Of a stretch of 64,000 bases of DNA, positions 51,123 through 62,142 are shown one piece after another. Every line of letters starts with the position of its first letter. Positions within the stretch are counted from its first letter, which is position 1. This stretch comes from Hypericibacter sp049323455. GTDB lineage: Bacteria; Pseudomonadota; Alphaproteobacteria; Dongiales; Dongiaceae. A program made the position numbers and the translations under genes. The notes beneath the pieces are model-generated. The model was not told the origin of the DNA. It saw nothing but the letters and a program-made list of their open reading frames with translations, and made no database searches. Location of the stretch: assembly GCA_049323455.1 (NCBI GenBank), contig JBMONF010000019.1:248001-312000 (forward strand), given 5' to 3'.

Positions 51123-52310
51123 ATGCGTCGTCCCGACAGCCTGCCCGTCACCCTGCTGCTCGCCATGCTGGTGGCGCTGGGCCCCATCTCGACCGACCTC
51201 TATCTGCCCTCGCTGCCGAGCCTCATGCGCGCCTTCGATGCCGACGTGGCCGAGGTGCAGCTCACCTTGAGCCTGTTTCTCGCCGGGCTCGCCCTCTCCC
51301 AGCTCGTCTACGGGCCGCTCTCCGACCGCTTCGGGCGCCGGCCCGTGCTGCTCGTCGGCCTGGCGCTCTATGTCGCGGCCAGCATCGCTTGCATGCTGGC
51401 GCCGACCATCGAGTTCCTGATCGTATTCCGGTTCCTGCAGGCGCTCGGCGCTTGCGTCGGCCCCGTCCTGTGCCGCGCCGTCGTGCGCGACGTCTATGGC
51501 AAGGAGGGGGCCGCGCGCGTGCTCTCCTACCTCGCGGCCGCGATGGCGGTGGCCCCGCTGCTGGGGCCCATCCTCGGCGGCTATCTCCAGGTCTGGTTCG
51601 GCTGGCGCGCCAATTTCGCGGCGCTCACGCTCTATGGCGCGCTGGGCCTGGCCGGTGCGGCGGCGATGCTACCCGAGACGAACCCGCACCCCGATCCTCT
51701 GGCCACCAGGCCCTCGAGCATCCTCGCCACCTATCGCATGCTCGCCGGCGGGCGCCGCTATGTCGGCTATGTGCTCTCGGCCGCCTTCGCCTATAGCGGC
51801 ATCTTCAGCTTCATCTCGGGCTCGTCCTTCGTGCTGGTCGACATGATCGGGCTTTCGCCCGACGCTTACGGCTACTGCTTCGCCGCGATCGTGGCCGGCT
51901 ACATCGCCGGCGCCACCGCCGCCGGCAAGCTCGCGCCCATCGTCACCACCCATCGCCTGATCGCCACGGGCGGCGCCGTCGCGATCGCGGGCGGCCTGCT
52001 GCTCGTCCTGCTGGCCCTCCTGGGTCAGGCGACGGTCGCCGCCATCGTCGGCCCCACCATGATCTTCATGTTCGGCGCGGGGCTCATCATGGCGAACTCG
52101 ATGGCGGGCGCGATCGGGCCCTATCCCCGCGCTGCCGGCGCGGCCTCGGCCCTTCTGGGTTTCGCGCAGATGTCGATCGCGGCGCTCGTGGGTGCCGCCA
52201 TCGGCCATGCCGCCAATGGCACGCAGATGCCGATGGTGCTGGCACTGGCCGGCTCGGCCATCGCGGGGCCGCTCGGCTACTGGACGCTGGTCAGGCCCTG
52301 GCGGGCGTGA
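51123..52310 (+). CDS. Bcr/CflA-family drug resistance MFS transporter
   Basis: 395-residue inner-membrane antiporter with twelve helices. The family start is clear: LLLAMLVALGPISTDLYLPSLPSLMRAF with the conserved STDLYLPSLP, then QLVYGPLSDRFGRRPVLL (MFS motif A), FRFLQALGACVGPVLCRAVVRDVYG (motif C-like) and GPILGGYLQVWFGWRANF. The ATG at 51123 was chosen from the start of helix 1; the upstream open frame belongs to the repeat. Bcr relatives export sulfonamides, bicyclomycin or cysteine-type compounds. Confidence 0.92.
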   Translation: MRRPDSLPVTLLLAMLVALGPISTDLYLPSLPSLMRAFDADVAEVQLTLSLFLAGLALSQLVYGPLSDRFGRRPVLLVGLALYVAASIACMLAPTIEFLIVFRFLQALGACVGPVLCRAVVRDVYGKEGAARVLSYLAAAMAVAPLLGPILGGYLQVWFGWRANFAALTLYGALGLAGAAAMLPETNPHPDPLATRPSSILATYRMLAGGRRYVGYVLSAAFAYSGIFSFISGSSFVLVDMIGLSPDAYGYCFAAIVAGYIAGATAAGKLAPIVTTHRLIATGGAVAIAGGLLLVLLALLGQATVAAIVGPTMIFMFGAGLIMANSMAGAIGPYPRAAGAASALLGFAQMSIAALVGAAIGHAANGTQMPMVLALAGSAIAGPLGYWTLVRPWRA

Positions 52311-52319
52311 GGGGCTAGT

Positions 52320-52498
52320 GCGGATTCCGTTCGGCTGGAATCAAAAAACATCGTTCCCGCGAAAGCAGGAACCCGGGGCAAGCGACGTGCGAAGGCCCCT
52401 GGGCCCCGCGGCCGGCTTCGCCGGCGAACTTTGGAGTAGCGGGCGAAGTCCGCGGGCGCCGGGGCGACGCAGAGGTATTCCACTTGAACGGATTCCGC
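52320..52498. repeat. Intergenic palindromic repeat, family A copy 4 with outer inverted ends
   Basis: Outer GCGGATTCCGTTC (52320-52332) and GAACGGATTCCGC (52486-52498) are near-inverted (one mismatch). Inside are CGTTCCCGCGAAAGCAGG, a stretch very like the copy at 50979, then GCCGGCTTCGCCGGC. It lies between convergent MFS and PBP1A genes. Confidence 0.65.
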
Positions 52499-52513
52499 TC
52501 CATGCCTTGGGCC

Positions 52514-54523
<2,010 letters not shown>

Positions 54524-54609
54524 GCGTGATCTCTCTAGGCGATTCGCGGGGCCGGCGCCATAGCCGCGGATTGCCAGCCCCTCGCGCCACCGGCATGATC
54601 CGGCCCGCC

Positions 54610-55593
54610 ATGACCGACGCCGCCTTCCGCATCCGCCCGGCCCGGCCCGGAGACGCCGACGCTGTCGCTCGCCTCTGCGCCGCACTCTCGGCCGAGAAAG
54701 GGCTGCCGGCGCCGGCCTTCACGGCCGCGCATTTCCGCCGCGACGGCGTCGGGCCCGAAGCGGCCTTCTCGGGACTGGTCGCCGAGCGCGACGGAGCACC
54801 CCTGGGCTATGCGCTGCATGCGCGGGACTACGACACCGACCGGTTGGAGCGATGCGTCTGTCTCGCCGACCTTTTTGTCGAAAAGACGGCGAGACGTCTC
54901 GGTATCGGTCGGGCGCTGGTGGCGGGGGTGGCCGCGGCCGGCCGGGACTATGGCGCAACCTGCCTCAGTTGGGGCGTGCGGGCCGATAATGCGGGGGCGC
55001 GCGCCTTCTATCGCGCGATCGGGGGCGCCGAACATCCGGAAATGATCTGGTGCCTGGCGGGGCCGGATCATCTCGAGACGCTGATCCGCCGCGCTCTGCC
55101 GCCGGGCGTCGCCTTGCGCGAGGGCCGCGTGGCGGACGTGCCGGTGCTGGCCCGCTTCCTCGAGGCGTTGTTCCACGACATGGATCGGGCGCCACCGCCG
55201 GAGATCGAGCGCCGGCTCGCCCGCGACGGCTTCGGGAGCCCGCGCTTCTTCTCCTCGCTCCTGGCCGAGCGTGACGGCGGGCCCGTCGGCTATGCGTTCT
55301 TCTGGGGCGGTTACGACACGCAGACCGCGTCGCGCACCACCATTCTCTCCGACCTCTATGTCGCGCCGGAAGCGCGACGGGCGGGAATCGGCGCTGCGTT
55401 GATGAGCGAGGTCGCGCGGCGCGGCCGCGCCGCCGGCGCGCCCCAGCTCCGGTGGCCCGTCTTCGCCGACAACCGGCGCGCGCGCGAATACCACGCCCGG
55501 ATCGCGGTCGAGGAGCCGAACGTGATCTACTGCCTCGCCGACGGCGCCGCGTTCGAGCGGTTGATCGCGGCCGCACCCCCGGTCGAGCCATGA
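54610..55593 (+). CDS. Double-GNAT acetyltransferase-family protein 1
   Basis: 327 residues made of two GNAT domains (about 1-160 and 165-320). First: FRIRPARPGDADAVARLCAAL, acetyl-CoA loop RRLGIGRALV, NAGARAFYRAIGG. Second: VALREGRVADVPVLARFLEALF, LSDLYVAPEARRAGIGAALM, NRRAREYHARI. Both halves keep the R/Q-x-x-G-I-G loop. The next gene encodes a second such protein of the same architecture; together they hold four GNAT units that probably arose by duplication. The start at 54610 follows from similarity. Substrate unknown. Confidence 0.88.
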   Translation: MTDAAFRIRPARPGDADAVARLCAALSAEKGLPAPAFTAAHFRRDGVGPEAAFSGLVAERDGAPLGYALHARDYDTDRLERCVCLADLFVEKTARRLGIGRALVAGVAAAGRDYGATCLSWGVRADNAGARAFYRAIGGAEHPEMIWCLAGPDHLETLIRRALPPGVALREGRVADVPVLARFLEALFHDMDRAPPPEIERRLARDGFGSPRFFSSLLAERDGGPVGYAFFWGGYDTQTASRTTILSDLYVAPEARRAGIGAALMSEVARRGRAAGAPQLRWPVFADNRRAREYHARIAVEEPNVIYCLADGAAFERLIAAAPPVEP

Positions 55594-55603
55594 GCGTCGA
55601 GCC

Positions 55604-56617
55604 ATGAGCGCCGCTCTCTATCGCCGCGCAGGGCCCGCCGACGCCGGCGCGATCGCCGCGATGGCGGCCAAGCTGGCGGCGCATCAGGGCGACGGCCCCT
55701 CAGCGCTGACGGCGGCGCATGTCTTGCGCGACGGCTTCGGCCCGAACCCCGCTTTCGCGGCGCTGGTGGCCGAGCAGCGCGGCGAGGCCATCGGCTATGC
55801 GCTGTGGCATTCCGAATACGACACCGACCACATGCGCCCGAGCGCCTATCTGATCGATCTCTATGTCGAGCCCGCCTGGCGAGGACGAGGCGTCGGCCGC
55901 GCGCTGATGGCCGCGAGCGCGGCCGAAGCGGCCGGACGCGGCGCCGCCATGCTGAGCTGGACGGTGAAGCGCGGCAACGAAGCGGCGCGGCGCTTCTATC
56001 GCCGGCTCGGCCGCGAGCAGCCGGATCTCTTCTATGGCGTCGCGGCAGAGGCCAAGCTCGATGCGCTCGCGGCCCAGGCGCCGCCGGCCGGCGTTCGTTT
56101 GCGCGAAGCGCGGCGCGAGGATGCAGACCTCCTGGCGGCCTTCATCGCGGATCTGCTGGTCGTGACCGGCGACGGACCGCCGCCGCGCGCCGACATTGCC
56201 GCTGCACTCGCACGCGACGGCTTCGGCGACGCTCGCCGATTCCACACCGTCGTCGCGGAGGGCGACGGGAGCCTGCTCGGCCATGCGCTGTTCTGGCCGG
56301 CCTACGACAGCGAACATGCGGTGCGCGGAAGCTTCCTCTCCGACCTTTACGTCGTCGCGCCCGCACGCCGGCAGGGCGTGGCGCTGGCGCTGATGGGCGA
56401 GCTGGCGCGGCGCACGCGCGCGGCCGGCGGCGCCTACGCCTATTGGCAGATCTGGGAGAAGAACGCGCCCGCCATCGCCTTCTATCGCCGCTTCGCCGCG
56501 GAGGACCGCACAGTCATGCCCTGCGTGGCCGAGGGCGAGGCTTTCACGGCGCTGATCGCATCCGCGCCGGCGCTGACGAACGGTCGCGGAGCGGGAATAC
56601 CGGGCGATGGGCGCTGA
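55604..56617 (+). CDS. Double-GNAT acetyltransferase-family protein 2
   Basis: 337 residues, paralogous to the preceding protein. First domain: YRRAGPADAGAIAAMAAKLAAHQG, DLYVEPAWRGRGVGRALM, NEAARRFYRRLGREQ. Second: VRLREARREDADLLAAFI, LSDLYVVAPARRQGVALALM (the loop RRQGVA lacks the second glycine), NAPAIAFYRRF. So the C-terminal acetyl-CoA site may be weak. The start lies 11 bases after the previous stop, within a duplicated 14-base sequence. Its 3' end overlaps the TPR/OGT gene by 11 bases, so the three are one operon. Confidence 0.87.
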   Translation: MSAALYRRAGPADAGAIAAMAAKLAAHQGDGPSALTAAHVLRDGFGPNPAFAALVAEQRGEAIGYALWHSEYDTDHMRPSAYLIDLYVEPAWRGRGVGRALMAASAAEAAGRGAAMLSWTVKRGNEAARRFYRRLGREQPDLFYGVAAEAKLDALAAQAPPAGVRLREARREDADLLAAFIADLLVVTGDGPPPRADIAAALARDGFGDARRFHTVVAEGDGSLLGHALFWPAYDSEHAVRGSFLSDLYVVAPARRQGVALALMGELARRTRAAGGAYAYWQIWEKNAPAIAFYRRFAAEDRTVMPCVAEGEAFTALIASAPALTNGRGAGIPGDGR

Positions 56618-58829
56618 TCCGCTGGCCGGCGCCCGCGCCGCTTTCGCTGCCGGCCGCTTCGCCGAGGCGCTGAAGCTGGCCGAAGCCCGGCTCGCCGCCA
56701 CCGGCGGTGCCGACGGCACGGCGCTGCATCTCAAAGGGCTCGCGCTGTTCCGTCTGGGCGACGGGCTGGGGGCGATCGCCGCGCTCGATCAAGCCGCGCG
56801 GCGCGCACCGGCGAACCCTGCCATCCTCGGCGATCTCGGCCGCATGCATGCCGCGCAAGGCGCCTTCGCGCAAGCCGCCGACTGCTTCCGCCGGGCGCTG
56901 GCCATCGACCCCGAGGCACTGGCGGAACGCGAGGACCTGGGCACCGCGCTCTGCTGCCTCGAGCGCTTCGACGAGGGCGCCGCGGAGTACGAGGCGGTGC
57001 TGAAACGGGCACCGCGGCGCGCCGGCACCCTGCTGCGGCTGGCGCGGGTCCGCATCCAGCAGGGGCGGATGCCCGAGGCGGAACGGCTGGCCGCAGAGGC
57101 GGTCCGGATCGAGCCGCGTGCCGCGGCCAAAGCCGCGCTGCTCTTGGGCCAGGCGGCGCTCGCCCAAGGCCGCTATGGCGAGGCCGAAGGCCATTACGGC
57201 CGCGCCCTCCAAGCCGGCGAGAGCGCTGCCGAGGCGCTGATGGGCCGCGCCCGCGCCAGGATGCGCCAGGAGGCGCTGGGCGCCGCCCTGGCCGATGCCA
57301 CGGCCGCGCGGTCCCATCCTGGCGGCTCGCCCGAGGCCGAGCTTCTGGCCGCACGCATCGCGGCACAGCGAGGCGACATCGCAACCGCCGCCGGGCTCGG
57401 CAAGGCCGCGCTGGCGCTCAGGCCCCGGAGCTTTCGCACGCGCTGGATCGCGGCTCATCTGCTGGCGCCCATCCTCGAGGACGAATCCGAAATCGCGCCC
57501 GAGCGCGCGCGCTGGCGCACCGAGGTGGAGGCGATCGAGGCCGATCTCAGGCTCGACACGCCAGAGCGCATCAACGAGGCCGTCGCGGCGGTGCAGGAAG
57601 TGTCGAACTTCCATCTCCATTATCGCGGGCTCGATACCCTTGCCGAGCAGGCGCTCTATGGCCGCGTGCTGACGCGCGTGGCGAGGGCGCGCTGGCCCGA
57701 TCTCGCCCAGCGCCCGCGCCACCCGGGCCACCCGCGTTCGGGCGGCAAGCGGCCGCGCGTGGGCTTCCTTTCGGCCTATCTGCATCAGCATTCGATCTGG
57801 AAGACCCATTCGGCCTGGATCACGCAGAGCAGCGCCGGGTTCGAGAAATTCGTCTATTACGCCGGAAGGCGCGAGGAGGCGGGCTATACCGACGCCGTGC
57901 GCGCGGCCGCCGATCACTGGCGCCGCGAGGCCGACATTGCGCGGCTTGCGCCCCTGATCGCCGCCGACGCGCTCGATGTCCTGATCTATCTCGATCACGG
58001 CATGGCGATGGAGCTGCAGCTCCTCGCCGCTTTGCCGCTGGCCCCGGTGCAGGCCAACGGGCTCGGCCATCCGATCACCTCGGGCCTGCCGAGCTTCACC
58101 CACGCGCTCACCAGCGCCCGCATGGAGCCCGCCGACGGCGACCGTCATTATAGCGAGCGGCTGGTGCGGTTCTCGGGCAGTGCCGCCTGCTATGCCTGGG
58201 CGCGGCTTGCAAAACGGCTCGAAGGGCTCGATCCGCCGGCCGGAGACCACGGGCGCGTGCGCTTTCTCTGCGCGCAGCATCTCTCGAAATATCTGCCGCA
58301 GCACGACCGGCTCCTGGCCTTGATCGCCGCCGAGCTGCCCCAGGCCGAGTTCCATTTCGTCGGCAGCAACGAGGGCGTGATCGGGCGCCTCGAGGCGCGC
58401 CTCGCCCGCGCCTTCGCCGCGCTCGGGCTCGACGCGCAGAACCATGTCCGCTTCCACGGACCGTTGATGCCCCCCGACTATTTCCGCCTCAATCTCGGCT
58501 GCGACGTCTTCCTGGACGGCGTGATGTGGTCGGGCAACAACACGACGCACGAAGCGATCGCCTGCGGCCTGCCGGTCGTCACCTGGCCCGGCCCCGAGAT
58601 GCGCGGCCGGCACGCGGCGGCCCTTCTGGCCATGATGGGGCTCGAGGACACCGTGGCGCGCGACCTCGACCATTATGTCGAGCTGGCCGTGGCGCTGGGG
58701 CGCGAGCCCGAGCGGCGCCGTCATCTGCGCGCCGAGACCGAGGCGCGCCGCGCCGCGATCTACGACGACCCTGCGCCTATCGCCGATCTCGACCGCTTCA
58801 TCCGGGAGCAGGTCGAGGCCCGCGACTGA
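56607..58829 (+). CDS. TPR-repeat protein with O-GlcNAc-transferase (SPINDLY)-like domain
   Basis: 740-residue cytoplasmic protein. About seven to eight TPR units at residues 5-290 (for example ADCFRRALAIDPEALAERED and EGHYGRALQAGESAAEAL), a linker, and a GT41-like glycosyltransferase region at about 384-735: VGFLSAYLHQHSIWK, LDVLIYLDHGMAMELQLLA, QANGLGHPITSG (482-493), HYSERLVRF and SGNNTTHEAIACGLPVVTWPG near the sugar-nucleotide site. The GHPxTSG form is usual in bacterial members. It should transfer a sugar to protein or another acceptor bound by the TPRs. It overlaps the second double-GNAT gene by 11 bases. Confidence 0.9.
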   Translation: MGADPLAGARAAFAAGRFAEALKLAEARLAATGGADGTALHLKGLALFRLGDGLGAIAALDQAARRAPANPAILGDLGRMHAAQGAFAQAADCFRRALAIDPEALAEREDLGTALCCLERFDEGAAEYEAVLKRAPRRAGTLLRLARVRIQQGRMPEAERLAAEAVRIEPRAAAKAALLLGQAALAQGRYGEAEGHYGRALQAGESAAEALMGRARARMRQEALGAALADATAARSHPGGSPEAELLAARIAAQRGDIATAAGLGKAALALRPRSFRTRWIAAHLLAPILEDESEIAPERARWRTEVEAIEADLRLDTPERINEAVAAVQEVSNFHLHYRGLDTLAEQALYGRVLTRVARARWPDLAQRPRHPGHPRSGGKRPRVGFLSAYLHQHSIWKTHSAWITQSSAGFEKFVYYAGRREEAGYTDAVRAAADHWRREADIARLAPLIAADALDVLIYLDHGMAMELQLLAALPLAPVQANGLGHPITSGLPSFTHALTSARMEPADGDRHYSERLVRFSGSAACYAWARLAKRLEGLDPPAGDHGRVRFLCAQHLSKYLPQHDRLLALIAAELPQAEFHFVGSNEGVIGRLEARLARAFAALGLDAQNHVRFHGPLMPPDYFRLNLGCDVFLDGVMWSGNNTTHEAIACGLPVVTWPGPEMRGRHAAALLAMMGLEDTVARDLDHYVELAVALGREPERRRHLRAETEARRAAIYDDPAPIADLDRFIREQVEARD

Positions 58830-58917
58830 GCCGCCGTTTGGAAAGCCGGGCGGCGCGAGGCTCGCGACGACGGCGATCCGGTCGCGGCGGCGAGGCCAGG
58901 GCTATCGCATCTCGGCT

Positions 58918-59062
58918 GTTGGCGGATTTCCTCTCCTTCGAGACGGGCCTGACGGCCCTCCTCAGAATGAGGAAATCCGCGAAGAATTGAATGACAACCT
59001 CGTGCTGAGGAGGCCGCGAAGCGGCCGTCTCGAAGGATGAGGCGGCCACATGCGATACCCCT
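58918..59062. repeat. Composite intergenic repeat, family C copy 2 (inverted)
   Basis: 58998-59062 is the near-exact reverse complement of 24191-24255 (about 60 of 65 bases). The left part (58918-58980) has GCGGATTTCCTC and GAGGAAATCCGC as inverted ends around CGAGACGGGCC-type segments. It lies between convergent OGT-like and DUF2141 genes. Confidence 0.75.
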
Positions 59063-59089
59063 GGCGGCGAGGCCCTGCCCCGTCGGCCG

Positions 59090-59533
59090 TCAGTTCCAGT
59101 CCTGAAGCTCGATCGTCAGCGTCACGTCGTCGTCTCCGACCCAGAAGGCCGCGCGCTCGAAGGACGGGGCGGAGAGAAAGGGTCGAGCGTTGTTGGAAAA
59201 GCCGAACCGCTCCTTGGGCAGGCCGAGAAGCGTGAAGTCCATCTTCTTGTTGTCGTTCTCGTCCTCGAAGAGCTGGATGGCGTAGCGCCCCGGCGGTATA
59301 TCCCGGAACACCAGCTCCACGGTGCCGGCGCGGGCCGGGACGGTCACGTCGTAGGGACAGCCCTCTCGGCCGAAACGGGCCTCGTCGCACAGCGCGGCGC
59401 GCACATGACCGCGGTCGTTCTTCACGTTGTTGACGACGAGATAGATGTCGGCTGCCGCGGCCGGCCGGCTCGCAGCCAGCGCCAAGCCGATCGCGGCGCA
59501 AGCCGCCAGGACCCTGCTCGCCAATCCCGTCAT
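59090..59533 (-). CDS. DUF2141 family secreted protein
   Basis: 147 residues with a signal peptide (about 1-27, cleavage near AAA-A) and one DUF2141 domain: IYLVVNNVKNDRGHVRAALCDEARF, VELVFRDIPPGRYAIQLFEDENDNKKMDF (about 75-103), LPKERFGFSNNARP, and the C-terminal strand VTLTIELQDW. It has two cysteines (CDE, GCPYD) probably bridged. The family is common in periplasmic or outer-membrane contexts with no known activity; the ENDNKKMD segment could bind calcium. It lies 64 bases downstream of the gyrB stop on the same strand. Confidence 0.9.
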   Translation of the reverse strand: MTGLASRVLAACAAIGLALAASRPAAAADIYLVVNNVKNDRGHVRAALCDEARFGREGCPYDVTVPARAGTVELVFRDIPPGRYAIQLFEDENDNKKMDFTLLGLPKERFGFSNNARPFLSAPSFERAAFWVGDDDVTLTIELQDWN

Positions 59534-59597
59534 GATCGGATTCCGGCCGAGAAACCGCCCAGCGTGGTTTGTCGATGAGGGTTCTCTCGGCCCCGGT

Positions 59598-62066
59598 TCA
59601 GACGTCGAGATTGGCGACGGCCAGCGCGTTCTGCTGGATGAAGTCGCGCCGCGGCTCGACCAGGTCGCCCATGAGGGTCGAGAACACCTCCTCGGCCTCG
59701 TCGACATGGCTGACCTTGACCTGCAGCAGCGCGCGGCTGTTGGGATCGAGCGTGGTCATCCAGAGCTGGTCCGGGTTCATCTCGCCCAGCCCCTTGTAGC
59801 GCTGGATGGCGGTCATGCCCCGCCGCCCCAGCTCCATCACCGATTCGATCAGGGCGATGGGGCCGGCGACGACGGTCTCCTTCTCCTTCGCCGTCAGACG
59901 GGCAGGCCGGGTGTAGCTCTGCTGCAGCTCGGCCGCCATGGCGTCGAGACGGCGCGCCTCGGCGCTGCGAATGAGCGGGCCGTCGATGACGTGCCGCTCG
60001 GTCACGCCGCGCAGGCGCCGCGCGAAGGCGAGCCCGCCATCGGGCTCGGCCGTGCCCGTCCAGCCGCGCTCGGTCGCCGGCACCAGCCCGTCGAGCCGGT
60101 GCGCGATGGCGGCGGCCGCCTGGCTCGCCAGCGCCTGGTCGGGGATGAGCTGCGGGTTGAGCGCGCCCACGATCGCCGCCTGTTCCACCACCGGGCCGCT
60201 GCCGACCTTGCGGATCAGGGGCTGCATCAGCGAGCGGGCAAGGCTCGCGCGCTCGACCCGCTCGCGCAGATCGTTGCCGCTGACTTGCGTGCCGTCGGCC
60301 AGCGTCAGGACCGCCCCCTCGATGCCGGCGTCGACCAGATAGGTCTCGAGCTCGCGATCGTCCTTCAGGTAGCGCTCGGACTTGCCGCGCTGGGCGCGGT
60401 AGAGCGGCGGCTGGGCGATGTAGAGATAGCCCTTCTCCACGATCTGCGGCATCTGCCGGTAGAAGAAGGTCAGGAGCAGCGTGCGGATGTGCGAGCCGTC
60501 CACGTCCGCATCGGTCATGATGATGATCTTGTGGTAGCGGATCTTGGCGAGGTCGAACTCCTCGCTGCCGATGCCGGTGCCGAGTGCGGCGATCAGCGTG
60601 CCGATCTCCGCCGAGCTCAGCATCTTGTCGAAGCGGGCGCGCTCGACATTGAGGATCTTGCCGCGCAAGGGGAGGATCGCCTGGAAACGCCGGTCGCGGC
60701 CCTGCTTGGCCGATCCGCCGGCGGAATCGCCCTCGACGATGAAGAGCTCGGCGAGCGCCGGATCGCGCTCCTGGCAGTCGGCGAGCTTGCCCGGCAGCGA
60801 GGCCACGTCGAGCGCCCCCTTGCGCCGCGTCAGCTCGCGCGCCTTCCGGGCCGCCTCGCGCGCGGCCGCCGCCTCGACCACCTTGGCGACGATGCGCCGG
60901 GCCTCGCTCGGATGCTCCTCGAACCATTGATTGAGCTTCTCGTTGACGATGCTCTCGACCACCGGCCGGACCTCGGAGGAGACCAGCTTGTCCTTGGTCT
61001 GGGAGGAGAATTTGGGATCGGGCACCTTGACCGAGAGGACGCAGGTCAGCCCCTCGCGCGCATCCTCGCCCGTGAGCGCCACCTTCTCCTTCTTGGCGAT
61101 GCCGCTGTCGACCGCGTACTGGTTGATCTGGCGCGTGAGCGCGCCGCGATATCCCGCCAGATGCGTGCCGCCGTCGCGCTGCGGGATGTTGTTGGTGAAG
61201 CAGAGCATGGTCTCGTGATAGCTGTCGGTCCACTCCATCGCCGCTTCGACCGCGATGCCCTCGCGCTCGCCTTTGATGACGATGGCGGGCTCGTGCAGCG
61301 CCGTCTTGGTGCGATCGAGATAGCGCACGAAGGCCTCGAGGCCGCCCTCGTAGTGCAGCTCGACCGATTTGGGCTCGACGCCGCGCGCGTCGGTCAGGGC
61401 GAGCCGCACGCCGGAATTGAGGAAGGCCAACTCGCGCAGGCGGTGCTCCAGCGTCGCATAGTCGAACTCGGTCCTGCTGAAGGTCTTGGGCGAGGGCAGG
61501 AAGGTGACCTCGGTGCCGCGCCGGCCCTTCGCGTCGCCCACCACCGCGAGCGGCGCCTCGGGGTCGCCGTTGCGGAAGCGCATGAAATGCTCCTTGTCGT
61601 CGCGCCAGATCCTGAGATCCAGCCATTCGGAGAGCGCGTTGACGACCGAGACGCCGACGCCGTGGAGCCCGCCCGAGACCTTGTAGGCGTTCTGGTCGAA
61701 TTTTCCGCCGGCATGGAGCTGGGTCATGATGACCTCGGCGGCCGACACACCTTCCTCCTTGTGGATATCGACCGGGATGCCGCGGCCGTTGTCCAGGACC
61801 GTGACCGAGCCGTCGCCGTTGAGCGTCACCTCGATGCGGTCGCAATAGCCGCCCAACGCCTCGTCGATGGCATTGTCCACCACCTCGTAGACCATGTGGT
61901 GCAGGCCCGAGCCGTCGTCGGTGTCGCCGATATACATGCCCGGGCGCTTGCGCACGGCATCGAGACCCTTGAGCACCTTGATCTGCTCGGCGCCATAGGC
62001 GACCGAGGGCGCTTGCGGCTCTCCGGCCTTCTTCTCGGCGGCTGGTTTGGTTGCGTCCTGGTTCAT
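59598..62066 (-). CDS. gyrB: DNA gyrase subunit B
   Basis: 822-residue ATPase subunit of the type II topoisomerase that introduces negative supercoils. GHKL ATPase motifs: YEVVDNAIDEA (Glu61, Asn65), DNGRGIPVDIHKEEGVSAAEV, HAGGKFDQNAYKVSGGLHGVG. Transducer domain, then TOPRIM: LFIVEGDSAGGSAKQGRDR and IMTDADVDGSHIRTLLLTFF, and the C-terminal QRYKGLGEMNPDQLWMTTLDP block. It has an insertion-bearing middle C-terminal section (about 600-720) as in other alphaproteobacteria. ATG at 62066 chosen (MNQDATK). It lies 76 bases downstream of recF. Confidence 0.97.
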   Translation of the reverse strand: MNQDATKPAAEKKAGEPQAPSVAYGAEQIKVLKGLDAVRKRPGMYIGDTDDGSGLHHMVYEVVDNAIDEALGGYCDRIEVTLNGDGSVTVLDNGRGIPVDIHKEEGVSAAEVIMTQLHAGGKFDQNAYKVSGGLHGVGVSVVNALSEWLDLRIWRDDKEHFMRFRNGDPEAPLAVVGDAKGRRGTEVTFLPSPKTFSRTEFDYATLEHRLRELAFLNSGVRLALTDARGVEPKSVELHYEGGLEAFVRYLDRTKTALHEPAIVIKGEREGIAVEAAMEWTDSYHETMLCFTNNIPQRDGGTHLAGYRGALTRQINQYAVDSGIAKKEKVALTGEDAREGLTCVLSVKVPDPKFSSQTKDKLVSSEVRPVVESIVNEKLNQWFEEHPSEARRIVAKVVEAAAAREAARKARELTRRKGALDVASLPGKLADCQERDPALAELFIVEGDSAGGSAKQGRDRRFQAILPLRGKILNVERARFDKMLSSAEIGTLIAALGTGIGSEEFDLAKIRYHKIIIMTDADVDGSHIRTLLLTFFYRQMPQIVEKGYLYIAQPPLYRAQRGKSERYLKDDRELETYLVDAGIEGAVLTLADGTQVSGNDLRERVERASLARSLMQPLIRKVGSGPVVEQAAIVGALNPQLIPDQALASQAAAAIAHRLDGLVPATERGWTGTAEPDGGLAFARRLRGVTERHVIDGPLIRSAEARRLDAMAAELQQSYTRPARLTAKEKETVVAGPIALIESVMELGRRGMTAIQRYKGLGEMNPDQLWMTTLDPNSRALLQVKVSHVDEAEEVFSTLMGDLVEPRRDFIQQNALAVANLDV

Positions 62067-62142
62067 CGGTCGGTCTTTCTCGTGATGTCGCTCGCGTGGA
62101 GGCGCGCCGGTCGAGGGCGCCTCGGTCCACGATCGGGAAAAG

